Shown piece after piece: positions 21,226 to 32,151 of a stretch of 64,000 nucleotides of DNA. The notes below the pieces were generated by a model, which was not told where the DNA came from, did no database searches, and saw nothing but the letters and a program-made list of their open reading frames with translations. Numbering within the stretch: position 1 is the stretch's first letter; each line of letters opens with the position of its first letter. The position numbers and the translations under genes are program-made. The DNA comes from Spisula solida (Eukaryota; Mollusca; Bivalvia; Venerida; Mactridae), in contig OX365950.1 in NCBI GenBank assembly GCA_947247005.1, positions 7,886,720 through 7,950,719 of the forward strand. The letters run 5' to 3'.

Positions 21226-22200
21226 TACTCTCGTTTGATTTTATTGTAAAACTACGATTAAAACATGCAATTATTATTATTTACATACCAACCTATCGTC
21301 AAAACGCTTATTTTGTTAATGCAAAATAATTTTCTTGCAAAATCCACATTTTAACACAAAATAGGCATTTAAAATATCTAGGTCGCTGCGTCTGCAAGCT
21401 TGCATATCAATGAATGAAAACCACGTGACTCTAGCTTGATTTAAGGCCGAACTTATTTTAATTAATAGTTGTTCGTACCCCTGTACCTTAAGGCTTGGTA
21501 AATGACTTTTTATCGGGTTTACTCTATTTTGAGCGCAAATGTCATACGATTAGACACATAATACCTGCACTATTCTCAAGCTGCACTTATATAGCCATAC
21601 AAAGAACTAACAGAGAACAATATTTCCGTGAAAAATGTTGTTAAAATGAGAAATGTTTCCTTCACCACTGTTCGAGACAGCCTGACAGACATAGTTAACC
21701 CGGATAGTCTAATGTTATCACTAACTTTCATTGCGCCAATAATAAATTACATCATTTAAATGGCGTCACAGTTTTAGTTGTAGGTGTTACTTCTTTTGTT
21801 GTCATGAACTTGTGCATTTTACATTTTAAAATGATTCAAAAGGAACTTGATTGTGAATAGATTTTTCTTTAAGGTATGCATGTTTTATTTTACAAAATGA
21901 CATTTATCTGTATTCAAATTCGCCGATGGAGCTTAGGGTGGCGCAATTCCATCAGTCGAGGATATCTATAGACGGGGTATTTGTTACAATTGTATTATAT
22001 ATTTTCTAATTCAATTTTGTTTATATGTCATTCAATAAAATATATTCATTGAGTTAGTTCCCTATGACATTTAGATTTTATAAGCGTTCAACAAGCGGAC
22101 ATATATTAAGGTATACCCTGTACATCTATGTACAACGGTCTGTATGTTAACGAACCTCTGTAAATAATACAGTGTTTAAACGTTGTGTTACCGTCGAGTA
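21226..22200. other. No feature seen
   Basis: No gene, clear repeat or RNA could be supported here. Confidence 0.4.
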
Positions 22201-22205
22201 TTATT

Positions 22206-22275
22206 TACATGGTCAGTAAAATTCGTACCTGGCGAGGCGAAGCCGAGTCATGGTACGAATTTTACTGACCATGTA
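22206..22275. repeat. Perfect 24-bp inverted repeat, 22-nt loop
   Basis: TACATGGTCAGTAAAATTCG and the following TACC are matched exactly by the reverse complement at 22252-22275. The loop is GC-richer (GGCGAGGCGAAGCC inside). It may be the tip of a small foldback element. Confidence 0.85.
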
Positions 22276-22397
22276 TTATCCCGTACCAGGTCACTAGATG
22301 ACCATGCAACGAATTTAACCTACCGATGACCCTTTATAATGGATAACCACACTAAATTAAAGACTACCTCTATAGAAAGAGCGCTGAAATACGTACA

Positions 22398-22456
22398 TTG
22401 GTCTTTATTTTAACCTCAATATAAAGACCAACTCAAAATTAGACCAGTTTAAAATG
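22398..22456. mobile_element. Fragment of the CAGTAAAACCTC-type MITE
   Basis: AACCTCAATATAAAGACCAA and ACTCAAAATTAGACCAGTTT match the body of the complete element at 28915-29090; the ends are missing here. Confidence 0.5.
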
Positions 22457-23580
22457 GCATGACTCTCAATGGTTGACTAATTATTGAGATGTTATTGCAA
22501 CTACACCCTATCCCAGACCGAGAGCCGCCCCAGACCAAAAGGGAGCAAACTCGTACAGAACGTACATTAGTCAAGGGAGACGACAATGTAAACACTTTAC
22601 ATAAAATATTCATTGACAATCTACACCGCGTTTCGTTGTCTAAATATACTTCAAAATAAATAAATCGGCGACATACCTACAAAAGCATTTCATAAAAGAC
22701 TTTTCATTTTGTTTAGACACAATTTTAACCATCTCGGACTTCATCAAGTTCATGACATTCGTCTTGAATATTTCCTCCAGTAAACTCTGCGGTCTTTCCG
22801 CTCGGAAAATCGAAGATATTGCAAAGCGACACGGTATGCAGTTAGATGCTGGCCTAATTCATAATCACAAGACAGCAACAAACAAGTTTCAAGTTTCATT
22901 TTTCAAGTCAATGCCCTTTAAGGGCATAAGACATTTATAATAACAAACAGTACAAAAACATTATAAACTTCAAAGAACAAATGAAATAATTATACAAACA
23001 AGCTGCATTACAACCTGAGAGCCTACGAGGGTCCCGCATCCGTCGATACCCGTGTCCCTCTACAACACAATTCACTCATAGATAAATAGAAACATACACC
23101 TAAAGAACACACGAGCACCAACAGACACGGAACCCCAGCCGACCCACAGGACTAATCAGCAAAAACATGGCAAAAATAAATTAACAAATAACAAAATATA
23201 CTACGGTGGAGACTGAGAAATTATAAATAAAATAAGATTACAGTTAGGTACAGAGTGACATAATTTTCTTACAAAAGATTGCTAGTTTTAGTAGAGTATT
23301 TCTATCAGTAACATCATACAATTGTGCTTGCATAGAATCCAAAAGTGCAACATGTTTTCGCGACGAGTTTTTAAATTTACGATCCACGTCGACATGACTG
23401 CTCAACTCGGTGGACGGTCAATCCCGAATCCATCCAGTGTCAAAGCCTGTGAAAATGATACCCATTGATCACTAGGCGTCTGATTTTCATCTTAATTTAA
23501 CTCGTATAGTTGAGCACACGATGTTTGTGTTCGAGCGACCTTGACTGATGTAAACAGTACGGCTAGAGTTTCTTCCCTTA
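22457..23580. other. No gene supported
   Basis: One 62-codon plus frame (22752-22940) has no recognisable domain. The stretch 22960-23270 is plain A-rich DNA. Confidence 0.4.
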
Positions 23581-23582
23581 GC

Positions 23583-23722
23583 GCTAGTGACTAGGTATTG
23601 AAAAAGGCCTGGTCACGTGGGCACCGGGTATTGAATTTAGTGACTAGGTATTGAAATAGGCCTGGTCACGTGGGCATCGGGTATTGATTTAGTGACTAGG
23701 TATTGAATTTAGTGACCTGGTA
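23583..23722. repeat. 57-bp tandem repeat, about 2.3 copies
   Basis: TAGTGACTAGGTATTGAA followed by GGCCTGGTCACGTGGGCA and CGGGTATTGA is repeated, with a partial third copy. Confidence 0.8.
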
Positions 23723-24480
23723 TGGGATCACATCGTGTCACCGCGTGATCGCAATGGACCAATCACATTCGTTGATTTAGCTACTAATTTGTCAGATAGG
23801 GTAAAGTTGATTATTACACGCCATTAAAGTACCTTGTTTACTGCTGTCAATACGCACTTCTTCTATGTGTATATATATGTGAGTGTATGGCTTTTGATGT
23901 TTAATTATTTGAGTGCATTGTGCAGTTTACATCATGAATTATGTATCGGCACACATGTGTAGGTACAGCCTTAATATTCAGTAACAATATTGTTGTTCGC
24001 CAGATTATCATAATGCGTAACAAAGATATCCCCAGAACCCGAGAAGGAAAACAAAATCGATCGGCAGATAACCGTAGTGAATCAACGATGCAACGAAAGG
24101 ACATCGGAAAAGTGCCAGACGGATGCCGGCAAAAGAAAGTGCTATGTAGTATAGGTACCATGTTTATTTGCCGATCTTCTGTCGGCCGTCCCGCGAGCCA
24201 CGAAATGGCATCGTTCAGACGCGTTTTTAATGTGACCTGAACATCAATAAATTCCTTTTCGGGCGATATTGTCCCGATCAATCGACACCGGTCGATGCCT
24301 TATGTACCTGATGAATCCTCATTTCGTTAATTAATGGTCACCATGTTCATACCCACATGGAATGGTTTTAATGAAATGGACAAGAAAATGCAGAATCAGA
24401 ATCCTTTTTAGTAAAAATTAGCAAACATTTCGGTTTTGACGAGAATATTGAAAAATAATACAGTGTAGCAAAACCACATG
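23723..24480. other. No gene supported
   Basis: Overlapping open frames on both strands at 23901-24281 mirror each other and show no domain. The GC is a little higher than nearby, so an old element is possible. Confidence 0.3.
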
Positions 24481-24930
24481 ACACTGACATCACTAAAGGC
24501 GTCAAATTCAAGACGAAGTATGTCAGCATTTGCTCCGAATCGAAAACAAAAATAGACTAAAGCATTTTATTTCTTCGTCAATTACTACGAACAATACATG
24601 TATGTCTGTCTAAGGGAAAAATATATACAGTGTATGCTTTTCATGAACTACGAGATCTCTTTTAGTAGCTAAGGCGTTTTCCAGCACCCTATGAAACATT
24701 CGGAGAGTTTGTATGCGAGTGGACTATAGTTTGAAGCAATCTTCTATTTCAATGTTTCACAGGGTGTTGGAAAAAACGGTCCAGCTGCTACTAGGAAATC
24801 ATTTATTTGTTCCTTTAGACTGGCGTATGTTTAATAGAAATCGGTATAGAAAACATGTATTATTATTTACGTTTTCCAATGTTGATATTTCGTCTTGAAT
24901 TTGATGCCTTTTGTGACGTCAGAGTCAGAC
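24481..24930. mobile_element. Foldback element with arms of about 220 bp
   Basis: The left arm begins ACCACATGACACTGACATCA and the right arm is its diverged reverse complement, ending TGATGCCTTTTGTGACGTCA. The arms meet near 24715 around ACAGGGTGTTGG-type sequence. A single arm is present at 1700-1960 and 14045-14250. The match is imperfect, so this is an old element. Confidence 0.65.
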
Positions 24931-26205
24931 GTCAGAGTATTGATAAGCTGTACGACAGTGTCAGAACTTTATAGTCTTACACACCTGAAATTACTTTATC
25001 TAGAATACAAGTCATACTACTCTATTAGTTTACCGTAGGTTTATTGTTTTCTTTTCTTTCGAAAATACATTTCACAGGCTTTGTGATTAAAACAATAGAA
25101 ACGTAGCCGCCCATAAACTATACTCAATACCTCGTTTAACCGAATAACTTTGTCAGGCCAAGGTGATTATATTTTATCAAGCAGAAGTCATTCATGAATA
25201 TGTATGTGCATTTACTACCATTTGTAGGCGTACATGAATGTTTCGCTTCATATTATTTATTTGATTTTTTTGAAGAACACTTTTATTCCAATAGATCTAG
25301 TAAATGTTTATTGTAAATTCGGTATTGTTATTGATTTTGACGATGAAATATATAATTATTATATAGTTGACTACGGAGACGCCATAGAAATGCTGTTGAT
25401 GAATTGGATATTTACCCGGAAAAGTTCTAACAATCCTTGAAATATGTACAACTTGTACATTGTATTTGTACATGTATGTGCTAACAAAATTAAGCTAGAA
25501 AGTCAAGTTCTAATCCTGTTTATACAAATTTAAAAAGTTATGTCTTAGATATTCAGTGTTCCACTATATTTTTTTATTTCCCGAATTCAACTTGATCAGA
25601 CAGATTAAGGCTTTTTTACTAGTACATGAGTAGTTCATCTTCCGATGCCTTTGAATGCAGCCATCAACGTGAAATTAGTGTTACTTCTAATTGTACACAT
25701 GCGTCAAATCAGTTAAAGACCAGATAATAAGACATTTATAAGGTGACATACAAATCAATATTTATTATAGCTTTTCCTAAAATGAAAGCATAAACAATTA
25801 TATGTTGACCTAACTTGAACATGAGTGATAAGAATAGAATAAATGAATATAATAAATCTTATGTTATATACGGTCAGATTTTGGGGCAAGGCATACTATG
25901 TAATGTTGGTATGATATTGACAACGTGTGGCGATAAAGGGATGAGCTAAATTACTAGGTAAGTTAAAATTAAGTAAATTACAATGTTTTAATAGACAATA
26001 TATTTGATTGTAATATCCAGTGCTAACCCATTCTCGTTCACCAGAGTATTCTTCACCTGTGATATCACAGGTAATCTGGGAACTTGACTAACCACTGATC
26101 TATGAGGATGGTACTAACAATGAAAAAGAGTTTTTGTTGGTCGGGATACTAGCTTTGATTTAGTTGATGGTTTGTATCATTTATGTAGCCCGATTATGGG
26201 TGTGT
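24931..26205. other. No gene supported
   Basis: Unique-looking AT-rich DNA. An exact 18-bp palindrome ACCTGTGATATCACAGGT is at 26055-26072. Confidence 0.4.
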
Positions 26206-26209
26206 GTCT

Positions 26210-26281
26210 CCTGCCGTGACCTATTGGCTTAATCGTTTGCCATTTGAGCGGAAGCTGAGGGTTCGAATTCCGGTAGGATCC
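26210..26281 (+). mobile_element. tRNA-like SINE head
   Basis: A box-B match GGTTCGAATTCC (26260-26271) with a weaker box-A-like GTGACCTATTGGCTTAA upstream. The ends do not pair as an acceptor stem, so not a working tRNA. Confidence 0.45.
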
Positions 26282-26397
26282 GTTCTGCTATAGCTTGTGT
26301 GTGAGCCTCGTGTGTGAGCCTCCAGCTACTTAAAAATGTTTACCATGCGACCAACTGTCTAGTTACAAATATGCCAAGAAACTACAATATGTGTTTT

Positions 26398-26640
26398 ATA
26401 GGGTGGCACAGTGGTCGAGTGGCTAAAGCGCTCGCAACTACCGTATTGGTTATTGGTTCAAATCTAGACCAGAGCACTGGAAATTTCATAAACGCTTTTC
26501 AGTGTTTCCCATCAAACTAGAGATGAACTGGTTAGTAACACAGAGGTCATGTCGGGTGTATCGGTGCTGTACACCGGGCATGGTAAAGAATCAGGCTTTC
26601 AACAAAGTATGAACAATATAGCGTATATTATAAATACCTG
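26398..26640 (+). mobile_element. tRNA-derived SINE
   Basis: Box A GTGGTCGAGTGGCTAAAGCG and box B GGTTCAAATC are spaced as in a Leu/Ser-type tRNA. The body has CGCTTTTCAGTGTTTCCCAT and CATGGTAAAGAATCAGG, the same core as the minus-strand SINE at 8105-8365. Confidence 0.7.
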
Positions 26641-26762
26641 TTGCGATAGCCCGGTGGTTTAAGGATATTCCAAGTTTTTTAGTTAAGCTGCAGTTGCAAA
26701 CCCGGGATAACAAAGGCGTATCGAAAGCGTCTGACCACCGTAATAAAATATAACGAACAGGC

Positions 26763-27132
26763 TTAAGGTGGTTCGCGGTGTTGGTCGAGTGAAAACGAAA
26801 ATCATCGGGACGTTATGAAACTTGGACATATTATACCTTAAGTGAATGCGCTTCATTGGCTAGAACAATTCATCCTTTTAAATATTAATTTCGAATTTTG
26901 AATTTCTGACACCATATGGCAAATATATGCAGTAAATCGTACAACAACGCCTCCGTATTCAACGCGCCGCTAGATGGTGTTTTGACGTCATTTTGTTGCT
27001 AGGTTACTGATGTCAAAAGGTAACAAAAACTACATTCCTAGAAGCGCAGTAACTTAAGGTATAATATGTCAAAGTTTCAGAACGTTCCGATAATGTTCGT
27101 CTTTATGCGACCAACACCGCGAACCACCTTAA
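26763..27132. mobile_element. MITE with 90-bp inverted ends and TTAA target site
   Basis: TTAA then GGTGGTTCGCGGTGTTGGTC at the left, and the reverse complement then TTAA at the right. The inverted match runs about 90 bp, to ATTATACCTTAAGT and a GCGCTTC piece. TTAA target sites are typical of piggyBac-type transposition. No coding capacity. Confidence 0.8.
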
Positions 27133-28070
27133 AATTAGTGTGTCAGCATCTTCTCATGTCTTAAAAATCTTGCGCAGTCTATGATAAACTTACTGTATGT
27201 TTCCTTACATGCGAAAGTTCTTGTATGTCAAGTCTAATGTTGTTAAAAGTCAAACAGTTTCGGTAAAATGCAAATTTCAGTTTTTAGGGGTTTGTTAATC
27301 TAAGAATATCTTAAAAACTATCTGAGCATAACTGTTGAGAACTTCCAAAATCATTACCATAAATGTGTTTTTGATAATATAATATGTTTGATACACTTTG
27401 TACAGGTAGATCAAAGACCATCGACTTACTTTAATGCGTGCGGTTAATACTAGTAGATAGATACTAATATAAGTATAAACTATGTGTATGGGTCATCCCT
27501 TGTACATGTATACATGTGAAGATTTCAATGATTTTAATAAGTCTAATTTTTCGCGAATAAACACAAATATTTGTCTTTTAAAATTTGAGAAAGTAAAAAT
27601 GCCTCTAGTGTAACGATATATTAATATAGATATCGAGATATGAAGTCGTATCATTGTATGAAGGGGCTAATTTCTTATGATTGGTTTAAATGAATATTTG
27701 AACAGAATCCTCGTCACAACTTGAAAACACGCTCGTTATTTCATTTTATCAAATTTATGTTTTTAATTTACAAGTGTACGTTAGTCCAGTTTCTATGAGG
27801 TAGAATCAGCAGTGCTGTAAGAAGGTAAAACCGGTGTCGACATCGACCTATCTATGTTTGGTCATGACGCTGCAATCGGAATAACCTCTTTCTTTTTCGT
27901 GAGATGTTGCAACCTTTGCTGGCAGAGGTCCCTTGTTTAAGACGGGTTGGCCCAGTGTCAGAGTCAGCCGTATTTCAGTCAGACTTTCCGAACTAGCAAT
28001 TATCTGGAACTAACTACGCTGAACATCAAGCAATGGCTCTATACCAATATCATTTTACCGACTTCTGTAT
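27133..28070. other. No gene supported
   Basis: AT-rich DNA without a clear frame or repeat. Confidence 0.4.
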
Positions 28071-28071
28071 G

Positions 28072-28140
28072 TCGCTGACAGGGATTGAACCCGAAATCTC
28101 TCCCACTTTGCGCGGACGCTCTACCAAAAAAATATCGAGG
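28072..28140 (-). mobile_element. tRNA-like SINE head
   Basis: Read on the minus strand: box-A-like TTGGTAGAGCGTCCGCG and box B GGGTTCAATCCC (28081-28092), with a poly-T-like start. The acceptor ends do not pair. Confidence 0.5.
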
Positions 28141-28914
28141 CGGATCAGGACAGTCTCTATATGACTGATATACTGTCACTAGGATTTAAAAAAAAATCAT
28201 AAAAAGTTGACTGGATTTGACGTTCAAAACCTATAAAGTGGTTGTATTATATAAACTCTACTGATGATATTATAGTCGCTCAAGATAAGGTGTTTATTAG
28301 GTTTTAGGCATTTTAGTCTGTTTATGGCTGTAAATCGTCATAGATTGACAGACACTGGATTTAAACAAACAATACACACCTTGTATAGGAGAGGAATGTA
28401 AATCGTTAGATACTTTTTGAGTAGCCAGTAAACGCATATTTCGCTTCAATATGGACCCCTAGCGAGAAATCTAACAATTTATGTGCATTATTAAGATCTA
28501 GATATATATTAACCACAGTACTGTAAATTTATGTGGATGCTTGAAATATTGAAATGTTACCCATATTTGTTACTGAATGAGTATTGCATAATTCAAAATT
28601 GACGAATTTGAAAATTGAAATATGACAAACCTCTTATTCGACCTAATTTCGTGAATGATTTGTAGTGTTCAAATACTCTTCACTTTAAAGGAAGAAGAAT
28701 GTCAATTGTATGTATCACGCGTAAATAATGTATACTAGTCTTTTAAATACAGGGTGTTCCATAAAAGTCCGCCTTTGTTTACAAATAAAATGAGAATTAA
28801 ATGCATTTTCGATGTTAAGTTTGAGTCATTCTTGTGCATTATCACTTTCCATTCATATTCTCTCTCAATATACACTTATAACAAGCGGTCAGTCGAACGT
28901 GTACAGTGTTTATA

Positions 28915-29090
28915 CAGTAAAACCTCACATAAAGACCACCTCAATAATGAGACCAACTCAAAATTAGTACCACATTTACGGGTCCATTTTCATCGGTTTG
29001 CTCCTTATTCAACCTCAATATTAAGACCAACTCAATAAAGAGACCAGTTTTAAGAGTCCAAGGGGTGGTCTGATGCTTGAGGTTACACTG
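28915..29090. mobile_element. 176-bp MITE with TA target site
   Basis: TA then CAGTAAAACCTCACATAAAG at the left. GGTGGTCTGATGCTTGAGGT and TACACTG then TA at the right form the inverted end. The CAGT-start, AACCTC ends and TA duplication fit pogo/Tigger-type non-autonomous elements. Confidence 0.8.
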
Positions 29091-29628
29091 TATTATTCAA
29101 AATATAAAAATAACCCTATTACTCTCTGTGCAACACACAATAATCAATATTCTTGCAAAAAGTCATTTTTCTCGATAAATGTCAAAATGACATTTAAAGG
29201 GACTGCCTCACATATTGGTGCAAAAATAAAATAAAATTGTCAAATATTCGAGTAATTTTGCTAAAGTTGCCTGTATATGCCATAAAAAACCACACTGACA
29301 TCCAAAATAACTCGAGAAACCTCGGCATTTGTAGATATTTAGTATTTTTGCATAAAAAATTCTATAGGGTATTAATACTACTAATACTTAAATGCCTGAA
29401 ATTTGTTCGCATTTGATGAAAATGAATTTAAAAACAAACCAAATACCTCACAAATGTTTATGCTGTAGATTGTTGATGTAACAGTTCGATCAGTTTCAAG
29501 AAAAAAATACTCAGTGGGCGATGTCGAGAGTGGTTAAAATTACTTATATGCACCAAATCTGTCAAAAAGCAACTGCCAGTGGCTTTCTATTATTAGCCCA
29601 ATCTGTAAGGCAGCACCTTTAAAACTAA
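29091..29628. other. No gene supported
   Basis: AT-rich DNA; no feature seen. Confidence 0.4.
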
Positions 29629-30239
29629 GGTACTATTTTATAAAAGCACTTACGAAAGTCGTAAACTTACGTTCAAATTTAAATTCTCTTTAGCTCTTCC
29701 ACAGCTTAATGTCGTGGTAAAGCACACAGGTAACTGTATCATTAATAAACAGTACCTAAAAAAAAATTTTTTTTGTTAAATTTAGAATTCTTATACAAGG
29801 TATATTTCCATGAATTGACCAGGTATCAAAAACAAGAATTGGCTTTCGATATCTTCATAAAGTAATTATATTCGTAAAAAACATGACTATAACTACTTTC
29901 ATGCGAAAGTCAAGTAGTTAAACAGTTATGCCATAAATACGTATCACGGTGTCCAACCGGTCACTGGGTTGGACTCAATAAAAACAAAAAAAACGGAAAT
30001 ATTGAGGAAATCACCAACATATGTCGAATTTACCGTTGTGTAGAAACATAATAATGCGGTAAAATTAAAGAACGAAAAAGTTGGAACAGATTTACCTGGT
30101 TGACACATGTTCACTTCAGTGAATGTATACGTGTAAGCCGAAAAACGAATCGTTGGCATATTTAAATGTCAAAATGACTCCATGTTTGTCCGAATGTTCC
30201 GAATGATGCGCGTGATTTCCTTTTTGTAACAACGATTTT

Positions 30240-30330
30240 CATTGGTTGATTTCATTGGGGTTTCCCAGGACTTGGTTACCAGCGTACAAACGATGTATAC
30301 TACGCCAATGAAAACGACCGTTATAAAATA
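30240..30330 (+). promoter_or_regulatory. Candidate promoter of the large gene
   Basis: Three CCAAT-type boxes (ATTGG at 30241 and 30254, CCAAT at 30305) precede TATAAAA at 30322-30328. This spacing fits an animal RNA polymerase II promoter. A start point would be expected near 30350, about 1.8 kb before the start codon at 32152. It lies between the inverted arms of a repeat, which is a reason for caution. Confidence 0.4.
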
Positions 30331-30349
30331 CGTTCGAAATACCCGTCAG

Positions 30350-30441
30350 ACACACTAAAAACCACTACAGCCGACCCTACAGCGTTTTACGCCCTCGAAA
30401 AATAAAATTAAAGTTTAAACAATGAATTATATCGTACGAAG
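30350..30441 (+). other. Possible first exon of the large gene
   Basis: From the expected start point to a donor AAG|GTAAAT at 30442. An ATG at 30422 opens a frame of six codons plus two bases. Two acceptors downstream would fit. Joining at 32100 (after TTTTTGCAG) gives a 15-codon upstream frame that stops at the TGA at 32125-32127. Joining at 32151 (after CTTCACACAG) reads on in frame into the ATG at 32152 and adds seven residues, MNYIVRR. The exon is inferred; no transcript evidence is available. Confidence 0.35.
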
Positions 30442-30818
30442 GTAAATTTAAGCATGTTTTCGAATGCTTTCGATTCACAAAGATGTTTTTGATCACCCAC
30501 AGCTTTAAATCGATGATTAATGCCGTAAATGCTTTAAATTATGGGGGGAAAAATACACCCAGTGACTGTACGATCAATTCTTCGGGAAATACACCTTGTA
30601 TAAGAATTCTAAATTTAACAAAACAAATTTTTTTAGGTACTGTTCATTAATGATACAGTTACCTGTGGTAAAGCAGTGTTCAATAATAATCATGATTCAG
30701 TCAAGGTACACATACAAATCATATCGGTTCCCAGAGTGTAGGTTTTAAAAATAATTAATAATTTAAATTTGAACGTAAGTTTATAGTTTCCTTAAGTGCT
30801 TTGATAAAACGGTATCCC

Positions 30819-31774
30819 GTTTCCTTTGATTCCATTTAGTGCCCATTGCAAAGTGTTTTTCAGTCATAATTTTCAGAGGTAAAAATAAAAGTTTCTTTGT
30901 TGTTGGCGGCAAATAATTTATTTATTTTGCGTAATTGTTTCCACTCTGTATCTTAGCTGTGTAAAATGTTTTCTCAGACTACATGAACTCAATTACGTAT
31001 GAAAAATGGTTTCTGTACAATCGTTTTGCTAATTGAAAGGTTGGCATAATTTGGTCACAATAATGTATAAACTTGCTAAAACAATGTAGGAAACAATTTT
31101 AGCAAGAGTTAGTGAAACCCAGTCATCTGTTGCATGGAAAGCCTTTCTATTACGCATTCCGGCTGTATCAAATTTCCGTGAAACCCAACGCTTTATTATA
31201 AACTACGCCTAGAAGAAGTTAGTGGCTTCCGTTTAAATAGTGACATTCAAATATCGGTCGGTAATTGTTTTTATGTTCGACTGTTACAGTCGTTGTGCGT
31301 GGCCATTTAGTTTTATCCTTGCCTAGTTGGGTAACTGTATCCGGGTTCGAGGGAATCGGTAGGTAATCTATTGGGTTTATTACACTCTAAAATACAGTTT
31401 TCGTTGACTGAGTGGCTAGAGTGTCAGCCCCAAGAACGACATGTTGTAGTTTTTCCCCATGCAGTCTGTCACTGAGTGTAGTGATGTAAGATCGTTGGTA
31501 AATACATGTAGTGCGAAATACTGAGAGAGTAAAAAAGTTAAAACCCGAAAATATGTCACAAAAAGAAATAGATAAAATATAACTCTAACACATAAATCTA
31601 TATCAAAGCTAACCTAATACCGGGTACTCATCGTCATGATACAAAATATTTTGACGGGGCTATAGTAAAATACTAAAATATATAATTATGGCAGGATCCA
31701 ACATAAACTCACCCGATGCTTACAGTTGTAGATACATGTGTATAATTATGTATGTTGTAATTGTAAACCTTCTA
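30819..31774. other. Intron 1 or upstream DNA, no feature seen
   Basis: AT-rich DNA with one weak tRNA-box-like piece near 31400. Confidence 0.35.
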
Positions 31775-32020
31775 CCAGGGTACTGTTTTATCAAAGCATT
31801 CACGCTAATCGTAAACTTACAAGCAAATTTAAATTATTCATAATTTGTTTACAATTTTGAAGTGTGGTAAAGTGGTTTGCAATACTAAGAATGATCCTGT
31901 TACTGTACACCTACAAACCATATCCATCGACAATTTGTACTTATTGAAGAATTATGAAGAATTTGAATTTGAGCGTAAATTTAAGATTTTCGTAAAAGCT
32001 TTGATAAAACAGTACCCAGG
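31775..32020. mobile_element. 246-bp MITE just upstream of the large coding exon
   Basis: Inverted ends of about 60 bp: CCAGGGTACTGTTTTATCAA at the left; at the right the reverse complement reads CCTGGGTACTGTTTTATCAA. They continue through GTAAA-rich sequence to CAAATTTAAATT. It ends 79 bp before the acceptor AG at 32098-32099. Confidence 0.85.
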
Positions 32021-32151
32021 TGTATTATAAGCATTTCTTGTATTATTTATAACAGCGTGCTTTTTGTGTTTTTAACAGTTGATTTTGGTATTTTTGCAGG
32101 TTATACAGAACAATTCAGAAAAGGTGAGCATTCCTACGTCCTTCACACAGA

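Larger units (their letters stand above)
29629..30818. mobile_element. Inverted repeat arms 190-250 bp long, possible foldback element
   Basis: The left arm (29629-29815) and right arm (30575-30818) are reverse complements with few changes: TACGTTCAAATTTAAATT, GGTAACTGTATCATTAAT, and a TTCTTATACAAGGTATA inner end. The outer ends match the terminal repeats of the 246-bp MITE at 31775-32020 (TTTTATCAAAGCA type). Either this is one foldback element or two related copies in opposite orientation around the promoter-like stretch at 30240-30330. Confidence 0.7.

Noticed and set aside
23901..24281. Two overlapping frames on opposite strands
   Set aside because: They mirror each other over a short GC-richer stretch and show no domain.
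31845..32030. 61-codon plus frame just before the large exon
   Set aside because: Lies inside the 246-bp MITE.
32124..32150. A 27-nt intron between AAG|GTGAGC and CACACAG
   Set aside because: Borders look good and the frame would be kept, but 27 nt is too short for an animal intron; two alternative acceptors explain it better.
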